A DNA stretch of 64,000 bases, taken from Streptomyces sp. A2-16. Its GTDB lineage: Bacteria > Actinomycetota > Actinomycetes > Streptomycetales > Streptomycetaceae. How positions within the stretch are numbered: position 1 is the stretch's first letter; each line of letters begins with the position of its first letter. Both the position numbers and the translations under genes were made by a program. The DNA lies in NCBI RefSeq assembly GCF_018128905.1, contig NZ_CP063808.1:434001-498000 (forward strand), written 5' to 3'. This document shows, in pieces, positions 16,455-24,542 of this stretch. The notes under the pieces are model-generated. The model saw only the letters and a list, made by a program, of their open reading frames with translations. It made no database searches and was not told the DNA's origin.

Positions 16455-16961
16455 AGGGGGCAGCCTAATCCGTACTCATGAGCGTTCAGAGGGAGCCCAT
16501 GTCACGGCATGGCGACGGAAGCGGGCACGACCGCGTCGGAGCGGGCATGACGACAGAGCGCCCTACCTTCTCATTCGCCGGACACGCGCACAGGCCTTGG
16601 CCTAAGCTGCTCTCAACTGTCACAGCAGTAGGGCCACGTATCAATACGTCCGGCGACCCCGAATCGTTCCGGTCGTTCCTCGACTTTTTTGTTGAGGACG
16701 TGTCCGAATCCGCCTCGTGTGTCATCAGGTGCCCGTTGTGACGCAAGACAAGTGTCCTGGTTTGCCGGGATAGTCATGTATGTCGCGGCCTCACTCCCCC
16801 GGGTGATCTGCCGCTTACGCATAGTCCGTTCGGGCCATTCAAGATTGGGCCCGAAGGGGGTGTTGCGCTGTGCCTCCCTTCCGTAACGTCCTCAACTGGC
16901 GGCGGTGAATATGCCGCTGCCGCCGTGGGGGAGCCTCGATTCGGGAGAGGACGGCGCCGGT
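16455..16961. other. Long intergenic control region, pbp / wblA
   Basis: About 500 bases with no credible gene. It is AT-richer than its surroundings, particularly around 16610-16700, and carries the divergent promoters of the PBP gene and wblA. TTGCCGGGAT at 16777-16786 resembles the AdpA operator consensus TGGCSNGWWY in 8 of 10 positions. wblA is known to respond to AdpA and BldD in streptomycetes, but this site is a weak match. Confidence 0.45.
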
Positions 16962-17300
16962 ATGGGCTGGGTAGTCGACTGGAGTGCGCAGGCGGCCTGC
17001 CGCACTACCGATCCGGATGAACTGTTCGTTCAAGGAGCAGCGCAGAACCGGGCGAAGGCGGTGTGCACCGGATGTCCGGTGCGCACGGAGTGCCTCGCCG
17101 ACGCGCTGGACAACCGCGTCGAGTTCGGCGTGTGGGGAGGCATGACAGAGCGCGAGCGTCGCGCGCTGCTGCGCCGGCGGCCGACGGTCACGTCGTGGCG
17201 CAGGCTGCTGGAGACGGCGCGCGTCGAGTACGAGCGAGGGGTCGGCATCCTGCCCCTCGAGGACGACGAGATCTACGAGAACTACGCGGCGGTGGGCTGA
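16962..17300 (+). CDS. wblA: WhiB-like iron-sulfur regulator WblA
   Basis: A 112-residue WhiB-family protein. Four cysteines (Cys13, Cys35, Cys38, Cys44, in ACRTTDP and CTGCPVRTEC) bind a [4Fe-4S] cluster, followed by the GVWGG turn and a basic C-terminal region (RRALLRRRP) that contacts DNA or sigma factor. ATG 16962 gives the same length as WblA known from S. coelicolor and has GGAGAGGA upstream; an in-frame GTG at 16905 would add 19 residues. WblA is a developmental regulator of aerial growth and a pleiotropic down-regulator of antibiotic production. The M. tuberculosis relative in the same context is WhiB4. Confidence 0.93.
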   Translation: MGWVVDWSAQAACRTTDPDELFVQGAAQNRAKAVCTGCPVRTECLADALDNRVEFGVWGGMTERERRALLRRRPTVTSWRRLLETARVEYERGVGILPLEDDEIYENYAAVG

Positions 17301-17338
17301 GGGCACAACCCTCGGTTCACGGTGCGCGCAGGGTCGGC

Positions 17339-18658
17339 TCAGCCGACGTCCGTGCCTGGCTCGGGCAGCTCCGGCCGCCCGGCCGCGAGCCGGTTTCCGA
17401 TGTCCCGCAGCCCCGCGAGGTCGTGCACATCGCCGGGCAGCGCGGCCACTTCGGCCACCGCCACCTCGGGGTGGAGCGCGGTGAAGCGGTCACGCGTGCG
17501 CTGCTCGCGGGAGAGCAGTTGCATACGGTCCGCATGCAGCCTCAGCAGGCCTGCGGTGAGCTGGTCGACGGTGCGCTCCGGGTCGACGGGGGAGTCCGAC
17601 TCGGAAGCGGGAGATTCTGAACTGTCGTACGTGTCGGGAGAGTTACGAAGTCCAGCTTTCCCGCCCTCCTGATCGACAATGCGGGGCTCTTCAAGATTTT
17701 CCGCGGCGGCGAGCGCCCGCTCGGCCGAGAGCCGGTCGGCGCCGCTGCCGTGGACCCTGTTGAGCACCAGGCCGGCCAGCGGCATGCTCTCGGCGGCCAG
17801 CCGCTCCACGAAGTACGCGGCCTCGCGCAGCGCGTCCCGCTCCGGGGCCGCGACCACCAGGAACGCCGTCCCGGGCGCCTGGAGCAGCTTGTACGTCGCG
17901 TCCGCGCGCGTGCGGAACCCGCCGAAGGTCGTGTCCATCGCGGACACGAACGTCTGGACGTCCTTGAGGAGTTGACCGCCCAGCAGCTTGCCGAGGGTGC
18001 CGGTCATCATCGACATCCCGACGTTCAGGAACTTCATCCCCGCCCGTCCGCCGAGCTTGGCCGGGGCGGTGAGCAGCCGGATGAGCCTTCCGTCGAGGAA
18101 CGAGCCCAGCCGCTTCGGCGCGTCCAGGAAGTCGAGGGCGGAACGGGAGGGAGGGGTGTCGACGACGATCAGGTCCCACTCGTCCCGGGCCCGCAGCTGC
18201 CCGAGCTTCTCCATCGCCATGTACTCCTGCGTGCCCGCGAAGCCCGCAGAGAGCGACTGGTAGAAGGGGTTGTTCAGGATCGCGGCCGCCCGCTCGCGGT
18301 CCGCATGCGCCTCGACGATCTCGTCGAAGGTGCGCTTCATGTCGAGCATCATCGCGTGCAACTCGCCGCTCGCCGAGTCGTCGAGACCCTTCACCCGCCG
18401 CGGGACGTTGTCCAGCGAGTCGATGCCCATCGACTGGGCGAGCCTGCGGGCCGGGTCGATGGTGAGGACGACGACCTTGCGGCCCCGCTCGGCGGCGCGC
18501 AGGCCGAGCGCCGCCGCCGTCGTGGTCTTGCCGACACCTCCCGAACCGCAGCACACCACGATGCGGGTGCCGGGATCGTCGATCAGCGGATCGAGGTCGA
18601 GCACGGGGGCGGGGGAGAGACGGTGGTGCCGGTCGTGCGCGTGGGCGTCCGGGCTCAT
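17339..18658 (-). CDS. ArsA/Get3-like ATPase, second of pair
   Basis: A 439-residue SIMIBI-class ATPase. Its P-loop is GSGGVGKTT (residues 38-46), which lacks the signature lysine of the deviant Walker A motif present in its partner. VVDTPPSRSALDFLDAP is the switch region. The C-terminal 100 residues include an acidic Ser/Pro-rich insertion. Its start overlaps the stop of the upstream gene as ATGA, so the two subunits are made together. Homologues in the same position in M. tuberculosis are annotated as anion-transporting ATPases (Rv3679/Rv3680). No arsenite membrane pore gene is nearby, so classical ArsAB arsenite export is unlikely. Confidence 0.88.
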   Translation of the reverse strand: MSPDAHAHDRHHRLSPAPVLDLDPLIDDPGTRIVVCCGSGGVGKTTTAAALGLRAAERGRKVVVLTIDPARRLAQSMGIDSLDNVPRRVKGLDDSASGELHAMMLDMKRTFDEIVEAHADRERAAAILNNPFYQSLSAGFAGTQEYMAMEKLGQLRARDEWDLIVVDTPPSRSALDFLDAPKRLGSFLDGRLIRLLTAPAKLGGRAGMKFLNVGMSMMTGTLGKLLGGQLLKDVQTFVSAMDTTFGGFRTRADATYKLLQAPGTAFLVVAAPERDALREAAYFVERLAAESMPLAGLVLNRVHGSGADRLSAERALAAAENLEEPRIVDQEGGKAGLRNSPDTYDSSESPASESDSPVDPERTVDQLTAGLLRLHADRMQLLSREQRTRDRFTALHPEVAVAEVAALPGDVHDLAGLRDIGNRLAAGRPELPEPGTDVG

Positions 18659-19632
18659 GACATCCCCTGCTTCCGCAGCTCGGTGGCCAGTTCGTACAGA
18701 CCCGCCAGGTCCATGCCCTCGGTCAGCAAGGGCAGTTCGTGCAGCGGCAGCCCCAGCTCGCCGAGGACCGAGCGCTGTTCGTGCTCCAGTTCGTACCGCT
18801 CGGCGTACTCCTCGGCCTGCTGGATCAGCGGGTCGACCAGCTTCTCGGCGTTGCCACCGCGGCGGGCGCCGCCGAGTCCGGCCGAGGACAGCGCCTTCGC
18901 CACGGCTGAACGCTGTGTGGTCCGTACGAGTTCCAGATCGGTGCCGTCCAACACCTCCGGGCGCACCATGTTCACGACGATCCGGCCCACCGGGAGCTGG
19001 GCAGCCCTGAGCTCGGCGATGCCGTCCGCGGTCTCCTGGACGGGCATCTCCTCCAGGAGCGTCACCAGGTGGACGGCCGTCTCCTTGGACTTCAGCACCC
19101 GCATCACGGCCTGTGCCTGATTGTGTATCGGGCCGATCTTGGCGAGTCCCGCGACCTCGTCGTTGACGTTCAGGAAGCGGGTGATACGGCCGGTGGGGGG
19201 CGCGTCCATCACGACGTAGTCGTAGACGAAGCGACCGGACTTGTCCTTGCGGCGGACCGCCTCGCACGCCTTGCCCGTCAGGAGGACGTCTCTGAGCCCG
19301 GGCGCGATGGTGGTCGCGAAGTCGATCGCGCCGAGCTTCTTGAGGGCTCTGCCCGCACCGCCGAGTTTGTAGAACATCTGGAGGTAGTCCAGAAGGGCCA
19401 GTTCGGGGTCGATGGCCAGTGCGTACACCTCCCCGCCCCCCGGAGCGACGGCGATCTTCCGCTCCTCGTAGGGCAGCGCCTCCGTTTCGAAGAGCTGCGC
19501 GATTCCCTGGCGACCCTCCACCTCGACGAGAAGCGTGCGCTTCCCCTCGGTGGCGAGGGCCAACGCGAGGGCTGCGGCGACCGTGGTCTTTCCGGTCCCG
19601 CCCTTGCCGCTGACGACCTGGAGCCTGCTCAC
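18655..19632 (-). CDS. ArsA/Get3-like ATPase, first of pair
   Basis: A 325-residue ArsA-type ATPase beginning MSRLQVVSGKGGTGKTTVAA. GKGGTGKTT (residues 9-17) contains the signature lysine needed for dimer-type ATP hydrolysis. YVVMDAPPTGRITRFL is the switch II region. It forms an operon with the following gene (4-bp overlap). The two proteins probably form a heterodimer in which this one holds the complete active site. Convergent with wblA through the partner gene; start region faces the DUF4177 gene. Confidence 0.9.
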   Translation of the reverse strand: MSRLQVVSGKGGTGKTTVAAALALALATEGKRTLLVEVEGRQGIAQLFETEALPYEERKIAVAPGGGEVYALAIDPELALLDYLQMFYKLGGAGRALKKLGAIDFATTIAPGLRDVLLTGKACEAVRRKDKSGRFVYDYVVMDAPPTGRITRFLNVNDEVAGLAKIGPIHNQAQAVMRVLKSKETAVHLVTLLEEMPVQETADGIAELRAAQLPVGRIVVNMVRPEVLDGTDLELVRTTQRSAVAKALSSAGLGGARRGGNAEKLVDPLIQQAEEYAERYELEHEQRSVLGELGLPLHELPLLTEGMDLAGLYELATELRKQGMS

Positions 19633-19774
19633 GTATTCGAGCGTAACCAGTCGGCGGCGAACCTAAGCAGGAGGCTGTGGATAACGCGGGTGCGGACTGT
19701 GGGTCGGGGGAGGCCGGAGCGCGGGGTGCGGAGCGGCTCAGAGCCCGGGGTGAGCAGCGGCTAAAGTCGGCCGC

Positions 19775-19939
19775 ATGACCAAGAAGTGGGAATACGCGAC
19801 CGTGCCGCTGCTCGTCCACGCCACGAAGCAGATTCTGGACACCTGGGGCGAGGACGGGTGGGAGCTCGTGCAGGTCGTGCCCGGGCCGAACAACCCCGAG
19901 CAGCTGGTGGCGTACCTGAAGCGGGAGAAGGCGGCGTGA
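19775..19939 (+). CDS. DUF4177 domain protein
   Basis: A 54-residue protein, MTKKWEYATVPLLVHATKQI onward, ending in LVAYLKREKAA. This is the complete DUF4177 pattern with its WEY start and WGxxGWELVQV core. Function is unknown. Its stop codon overlaps the GTG start of the RidA gene, so the two are coupled. It is too short to be obvious from length alone, but sequence and coupling make it secure. Confidence 0.88.
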   Translation: MTKKWEYATVPLLVHATKQILDTWGEDGWELVQVVPGPNNPEQLVAYLKREKAA

Positions 19940-20406
19940 GCGGGGCGGTCGAGGCGCGGCTCGCGGAGCTCGGGCTGACGTTGCCGGAGGTCGTGCCGCC
20001 GCTGGCCGCGTATCAGCCGGCCGTGCAGTCGGGGGTGTACGTGTACACCTCCGGTCAGCTGCCCATGGTCGACGGGAAGCTTCCGGTGACCGGGAAGGTG
20101 GGGGCGGAGGTCACGGCCGAGGAGGCGAAGGCGCTGGCGCGGACGTGTGCGTTGAATGCCTTGGCGGCGGTGAAGTCCGTGGCGGGTGACCTGGACCGGA
20201 TCGCGCGTGTGGTGAAGGTCGTGGGGTTCGTGGCGTCGGCCTCGGACTTCACGGGGCAGCCGGGTGTGATCAACGGGGCGAGCGAGCTGTTGGGCGAGGT
20301 CCTCGGCGAGGCCGGTGTGCATGCGCGGAGTGCGGTGGGAGTGGCTGTGCTGCCGCTGGACGCGCCGGTCGAGGTCGAGGTGCAGGTGGAGCTGACTTCG
20401 GCGTGA
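19936..20406 (+). CDS. RidA family protein
   Basis: A 156-residue RidA/YjgF/endoribonuclease L-PSP family protein. RidA proteins hydrolyse reactive enamines/imines released by PLP enzymes. The family features are YTSGQLPMVDGKLPVTGKVG and the central NALAAVKSVAGDLDRIARVVKV helix-strand region, with late RSAVGVAVLPLDAPVEVEV. The longer, slightly divergent form is the one usually found next to the ArsA pair in actinobacteria. GTG 19936 overlaps the DUF4177 stop. Confidence 0.9.
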   Translation: MSGAVEARLAELGLTLPEVVPPLAAYQPAVQSGVYVYTSGQLPMVDGKLPVTGKVGAEVTAEEAKALARTCALNALAAVKSVAGDLDRIARVVKVVGFVASASDFTGQPGVINGASELLGEVLGEAGVHARSAVGVAVLPLDAPVEVEVQVELTSA

Positions 20407-20904
20407 GGTCCTCCGGTGGGGGCGGGCCCCGCGCCCTTGAAATGCCTGCGGCGCAGCTGCGGGTTCGGTGGGGGCGTGCGTAGCGCATCGGCCCTGGTGG
20501 TGGGGTCGGGGCCGGGGTGGGGGGTGTCCGTCCTCGGTCCGGCGGTTGCTGTCTATTGAGCAGGGCCCGGTAACGGACGCCGGCCGCTGCGGGCGGACAC
20601 CCCCCACCCCGTCCCCTGCGCGCCGTACGCGGCTTGCGGCCCGTCGTGGGCGCGCGGTCCGGCCACCGGCTCGTGGTGCCGCGCGGTCCGGAGAACGGCT
20701 CGTGGTGCCGCGCGGTCCGGGCGAACGGCCCGTCCTGGCGCCGGGTCACTGCACCTCCCCAGGGGCGCGGGGAACTGCGCGACAAGCCACGACGCACCCG
20801 CACCCGCCCGACCACCTGGCCCGGCACCCCCATACGCGCCCCGCTCCAGCCCAGCGCAGCTGATCGCTCTCGAACATCTGCTCTTCAGGAGTTAGCCTCC
20901 GGCC
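20407..20904. repeat. Intergenic region with repetitive elements
   Basis: About 500 bases without a gene. A 29-bp imperfect tandem repeat at about 20651-20730 contains CGCGCGGTCCGG and GGCTCGTGGTGC. The piece AGGGGCGCGGGGAACTGCGC (20760-20779) and the nearby CGACAAGCCACGACG resemble a dispersed intergenic element I recall from many Streptomyces genomes, usually located just outside coding regions. The promoter of the NUDIX gene should lie in the last 100 bases. Confidence 0.6.
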
Positions 20905-21774
20905 ATGGCAAACGGGCAGTGGTACCCAGCGGAATGGCCGGACCGTATCCGTGCGCTCGCGGACGGCTCGCTCGAGCCGGCCGTGCCCAGACGCGCTGCC
21001 ACCGTGATGCTGCTGAAGGACGGGCCGGCCGGGACGGTCGTGCACATGTTGCGCAGGCGGGCGTCGATGGCGTTCGCGGGAGGGGCGTACGCCTATCCCG
21101 GGGGTGGTGTCGACCCGCGGGACGACGAGCACCACATCCACTGGGCGGGCCCCACGCGCGCGTGGTGGGCGGACCGGTTCGGGGTGGATGAGACGGCGGC
21201 TCAGGCGATCGTGTGCGCGGCCGTGCGGGAGACGTACGAGGAGGCGGGCGTCCTGCTCGCCGGGCCGACGGCCGAGTCGGTGATCGGTGACACCACGGGC
21301 GCGGAGTGGGAGGCCGACCGTGCTGCCCTCGTCGCGCGGGATCTCTCCTTCGCGGAGTTCCTGGAACGCCGGGGGCTCGTGCTGCGATCCGATCTGCTCG
21401 GGGCCTGGACGCGCTGGATCACTCCCGAGTTCGAGCCCCGTCGCTACGACACGTGGTTCTTCGTCGCCGCCCTCCCGCAGGGACAGCGCACCCGCAACGC
21501 CTCCACCGAGGCCGACCGTACGGTGTGGATCCGGCCCCAGGACGCGGCGGACGGCTACGACAAGGGCGAGTTGCTGATGATGCCGCCCACCATCGCCACG
21601 CTGCGGCAGATCGCCGCGTACGGCAGTGCCGCCGAGGCGCTCGCCGCCGCTCCCGGGCGGGATCTGACGCCCGTGCTCGCGCAGGCCCGGCTGGTGGACG
21701 GCGAGATCGTGCTCTCCTGGCCGGGCCACGACGAGTTCACCAAACACATCCCGACCGGTGGAGCCCCCGCATGA
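20905..21774 (+). CDS. NUDIX hydrolase
   Basis: A 289-residue NUDIX protein. The GGAYAYPGGGVDPRD start of the box and the AVRETYEEAGVLL end are separated by a long insertion of roughly 35 residues, so the Nudix box is split, as in a particular actinobacterial subfamily. The REtyEEaG residues that bind the metal are intact. The substrate is probably a nucleoside diphosphate derivative and is not predictable. Its stop overlaps the start of the MBL gene as ATGA. Confidence 0.88.
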   Translation: MANGQWYPAEWPDRIRALADGSLEPAVPRRAATVMLLKDGPAGTVVHMLRRRASMAFAGGAYAYPGGGVDPRDDEHHIHWAGPTRAWWADRFGVDETAAQAIVCAAVRETYEEAGVLLAGPTAESVIGDTTGAEWEADRAALVARDLSFAEFLERRGLVLRSDLLGAWTRWITPEFEPRRYDTWFFVAALPQGQRTRNASTEADRTVWIRPQDAADGYDKGELLMMPPTIATLRQIAAYGSAAEALAAAPGRDLTPVLAQARLVDGEIVLSWPGHDEFTKHIPTGGAPA

Positions 21775-22601
21775 CCGACGCCGCAGCCCTGCCCGGCCAG
21801 CCACGGGGCGGGGTCCTCTCGGGCCCCGCCACCGAGCGAGCCGTCAACGTCCTCGCGCCCAACGCCTCCGCGATGACCCTGGACGGGACCAACACCTGGA
21901 TCCTGTCGGAGCCGGACTCGGAGCTGGCGGTCGTCGTCGACCCGGGCCCGCTCGACGAGGGGCATCTGCGTGCCGTCCTCGACACCGCCGAGGCCGCCGG
22001 AAAGCGCGTCGCGCTCACGCTGCTCACCCACGGACACCCCGACCACGCCGAGGGCGCCGTCCGTTTCGCCGGGCTGACCGGCACCAAGGTGCGGGCCCTC
22101 GACCCGGCCCTGCGGCTGGGGGAGGAGGGGCTGGGCGCCGGGGACGTGGTGCGGGTGGGTGGCCTCGAGCTCAGGGTCGTGCCCACTCCCGGGCACACCG
22201 CCGACTCGCTGTGCTTCCATCTCCCGGCCGATCGGGCCGTCCTGACCGGTGACACCATCCTGGGGCGCGGTACGACGGTCGTGGCCCACCCCGACGGCCG
22301 CCTGGGCGACTACCTGGACTCCCTGCGGCGGCTGAGGTCCCTGACGGTCGACGACGGCGTCCACACCGTCCTGCCGGGTCACGGGCCCGTCCTGGAGGAC
22401 GCCCAGGGTGCCGTCGAGTTCTATCTCGCGCACCGCGCCCACCGGCTCGCCCAGGTCGAGACGGCCGTGGAGGACGGATACCGGACGCCCGGTGCCGTCG
22501 TAGAACACGTGTACGCGGATGTGGACCGGTCGCTCTGGCCCGCCGCCGAGCTGTCGGTGCGGGCCCAGATGGAGTACCTGGAGGAGCACGGGCTCATCTA
22601 G
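21771..22601 (+). CDS. MBL fold metallo-hydrolase
   Basis: A 276-residue metallo-beta-lactamase-fold hydrolase. The metal-binding motif THGHPDHAEG (His87, His89, Asp91, His92) is complete, followed by PTPGHTADSL, LTGDTILGRG and VLPGHGP, giving the remaining zinc ligands. The C-terminal segment resembles LACTB2-like hydrolases that have nuclease activity. Translationally coupled to the NUDIX gene. It ends by overlapping the convergent nucleotidyltransferase gene by 8 bases. In M. tuberculosis the counterpart next to crp is, from memory, Rv3677c. Confidence 0.9.
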   Translation: MTDAAALPGQPRGGVLSGPATERAVNVLAPNASAMTLDGTNTWILSEPDSELAVVVDPGPLDEGHLRAVLDTAEAAGKRVALTLLTHGHPDHAEGAVRFAGLTGTKVRALDPALRLGEEGLGAGDVVRVGGLELRVVPTPGHTADSLCFHLPADRAVLTGDTILGRGTTVVAHPDGRLGDYLDSLRRLRSLTVDDGVHTVLPGHGPVLEDAQGAVEFYLAHRAHRLAQVETAVEDGYRTPGAVVEHVYADVDRSLWPAAELSVRAQMEYLEEHGLI

Positions 22602-23418
22602 GGGTCTTCGTGCCGTGCACGCGCGCGTACTCCTGCGCCAGCCAGGGGCCCAGATCGTCGACGTACGTCCGCAGCACGGCCGTGTCGGCGGTCGGGGCGT
22701 GGCCCAAGGCCGCCGCGGTACGGAGCTGCTCGGCGCGCTGCGGGTAGTACGCGCCGAAGACCTCTGCCATGTCGGCGAGGTCGCTCGTCCAGCCGTTCCA
22801 GCGGGGCATGACCAGGGTGAACGCGGTCCGGACCAGGTGCCGGGACATGAAGCGGACGAGACGGGTCCGGGTCTCGTCCGAGTCCGCCGTCTCGATCCGT
22901 TCACGCCAGCGGGGGAGCAGGACGGCGAGGTCGCCGTTCGTCTCGCGGGCCAGGAGGGAGTCCGGGCGGTAGCGGGGGAGGTACTCCGCCAGGTCGTCGC
23001 CGAGCAGCGGGGTGCACAGACAGGCCACGAACCAGCCCAGGTCGTGCCGTTCCGTCTCGCTCAGCAGGAGATCGCGGCTGTACAGCAGCGTTCCGACGCC
23101 GTCGATCTGCGCGAACTCCTTGTCGAGCGCCTCCCCGAGCTGCCGTACGCCCTCCCGGTCCGCGTCGGCCGGCTCGTCCCGCAGGGCGAGCAGGAGGTCG
23201 AGGTCGCTGCGGCCCACGCGCGCGGTGCCGCGCGGAACGGAGCCGTACAGGTAGGCGCTGTGCAGCCTAGGCCCGAACAGGTCCAGCACCCGGTCGCGGG
23301 CGGCGGCGACGACCGGACGGAAGGGCTGCGGGATCCGCCCCAGGGAGCCCTCGCGCTCGATGTACCCCTGGGCGTCGAGTCCCGTGGGGGCGATGGGGGG
23401 AGCTGCTTCGGCGGCCAT
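22594..23418 (-). CDS. Nucleotidyltransferase-domain protein (aminoglycoside adenylyltransferase-like)
   Basis: A 274-residue protein with a polymerase-beta-type nucleotidyltransferase core: YLYGSVPRGTARVGRSDLDL (Gly59-Ser60, then Asp72 and Asp74 as metal ligands). The C-terminal half is alpha-helical, as in ANT(9)/(3'')-like or DUF4111 proteins. This suggests transfer of a nucleoside monophosphate to a small molecule, but resistance activity is not implied. It lies between the MBL gene and crp, breaking the otherwise conserved order, and has no strong ribosome binding site. Confidence 0.75.
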   Translation of the reverse strand: MAAEAAPPIAPTGLDAQGYIEREGSLGRIPQPFRPVVAAARDRVLDLFGPRLHSAYLYGSVPRGTARVGRSDLDLLLALRDEPADADREGVRQLGEALDKEFAQIDGVGTLLYSRDLLLSETERHDLGWFVACLCTPLLGDDLAEYLPRYRPDSLLARETNGDLAVLLPRWRERIETADSDETRTRLVRFMSRHLVRTAFTLVMPRWNGWTSDLADMAEVFGAYYPQRAEQLRTAAALGHAPTADTAVLRTYVDDLGPWLAQEYARVHGTKTPR

Positions 23419-23498
23419 GGGATCACTGTGCCCGGGCGCGGGTCCGGGAGCAGGTCATTTACGGCCCTGGGCGGGGCGTGTGGGCCCGAACGTGGTCA

Positions 23499-23530
23499 GG
23501 GGGGCGGAAGGGGAGGCGGGGAGGGGCGGG
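23499..23530 (+). other. G-quadruplex-prone G-run cluster
   Basis: Five G runs (23499-23504, 23510-23513, 23518-23521, 23523-23526, 23528-23530) have loops as short as one base. They lie between the crp terminator and the start of the nucleotidyltransferase gene, on the strand opposite to that gene. A G-quadruplex here could affect its transcription. Confidence 0.4.
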
Positions 23531-23608
23531 AGGCGCCGCAGGTGGCCAGCCAGCCGTCCTCCTCGACCGGTGGCCCCTGTCCTCGTGCTTGTCGTCCTGG
23601 CGGTACGA

Positions 23609-23638
23609 GAAGGGCCCCACCGTGCGGCGGGGCCCTTC
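23609..23638 (-). terminator. Terminator downstream of crp
   Basis: GAAGGGCCCC (23609-23618) pairs with GGGGCCCTTC (23629-23638), with a 10-base loop that can pair further. It sits about 20 bases past the crp stop on the minus strand. Confidence 0.7.
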
Positions 23639-23660
23639 GATGTCGTACGGCGGTCCGCGG

Positions 23661-24335
23661 TCAGCGTGAGCGCTTGGCGAGCCTCTCGACGTCCAGGAGG
23701 ATCACCGCGCGGGCCTCCAGGCGCAGCCAGCCGCGCTGGGCGAAGTCCGCGAGGGCCTTGTTGACCGTCTCGCGGGAGGCGCCGACCAGCTGGGCCAGCT
23801 CCTCCTGCGTGAGGTCGTGGACGACGTGGATGCCCTCCTCGGACTGCACGCCGAAGCGGCGGGAGAGGTCGAGCAGGGCGCGGGCCACGCGGCCGGGGAC
23901 GTCCGAGAACACGAGGTCGGACATCGCGTCGTTGGTGCGGCGCAGGCGGCGGGCGACGGCGCGCAGCAGAGCGGTGGCCACCTCGGGGCGGGCGTTCAGC
24001 CAGGGCTGGAGGTCGCCGTGGCCGAGACCCAGCAGCTTGACCTCGGTCAGCGCGGTGGCGGTCGCCGTGCGCGGGCCCGGGTCGAACAGGGACAGTTCAC
24101 CGATGAGCTCGCCGGGGCCGACGACGGCGAGCATGTTCTCGCGGCCGTCGGGGGAGGTGCGGTGGAGCTTGACCTTGCCCTCGGTGACGACGTAGAGCCG
24201 GTCGCCCGGGTCGCCCTCGTGGAACAGGGAGTCGCCTCGCGCGAGGGTCACCTCACTCATGGAGGCGCGCAGTTCCGCGGACTGCTCGTCGTCGAGTGCC
24301 GCGAAGAGCGGGTTGCGCCGCAGAACGTCGTCCAC
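23661..24335 (-). CDS. crp: Crp/Fnr family global regulator Crp
   Basis: A 224-residue cyclic-nucleotide-binding regulator. The effector domain contains GELIGELSLFDPGPRTATAT, the phosphate-binding cassette with the Arg-Thr pair. The C-terminal HTH is LTQEELAQLVGASRETVNKA. GTG 24335 follows GGAGAG and yields the length of S. coelicolor Crp, which controls spore germination, development and many antibiotic clusters. It is divergent from nth, with 207 bases between starts. A sequence fitting the published streptomycete Crp consensus lies in that gap, suggesting autoregulation. Confidence 0.95.
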   Translation of the reverse strand: MDDVLRRNPLFAALDDEQSAELRASMSEVTLARGDSLFHEGDPGDRLYVVTEGKVKLHRTSPDGRENMLAVVGPGELIGELSLFDPGPRTATATALTEVKLLGLGHGDLQPWLNARPEVATALLRAVARRLRRTNDAMSDLVFSDVPGRVARALLDLSRRFGVQSEEGIHVVHDLTQEELAQLVGASRETVNKALADFAQRGWLRLEARAVILLDVERLAKRSR

Positions 24336-24425
24336 GAGTTCTCTCCTTGTCGACCTGCTCAGGGGATCTTGTTCCCCTTTGGTACCAGGGGAACCCGGTG
24401 CCCATTTTGCCGGACGGTCCAAACA

Positions 24426-24439
24426 GTGTGATCTGTCAC
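24426..24439. promoter_or_regulatory. Candidate Crp operator upstream of crp
   Basis: GTGTGATCTGTCAC matches GTG-N6-GNCAC, the motif reported for S. coelicolor Crp, exactly. It lies 91 bases before the crp start codon and about 100 before nth, so it could control one or both. Confidence 0.6.
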
Positions 24440-24542
24440 AAGGATGCCGCACACATGTCCCGGGGTAAGCGGCAGGGGTCCAATTGGGGGCCGGTCCTCG
24501 GGGTCCGGGGCGGATGTCAGTGCCGGGCCCTAGGCTGGCCGG

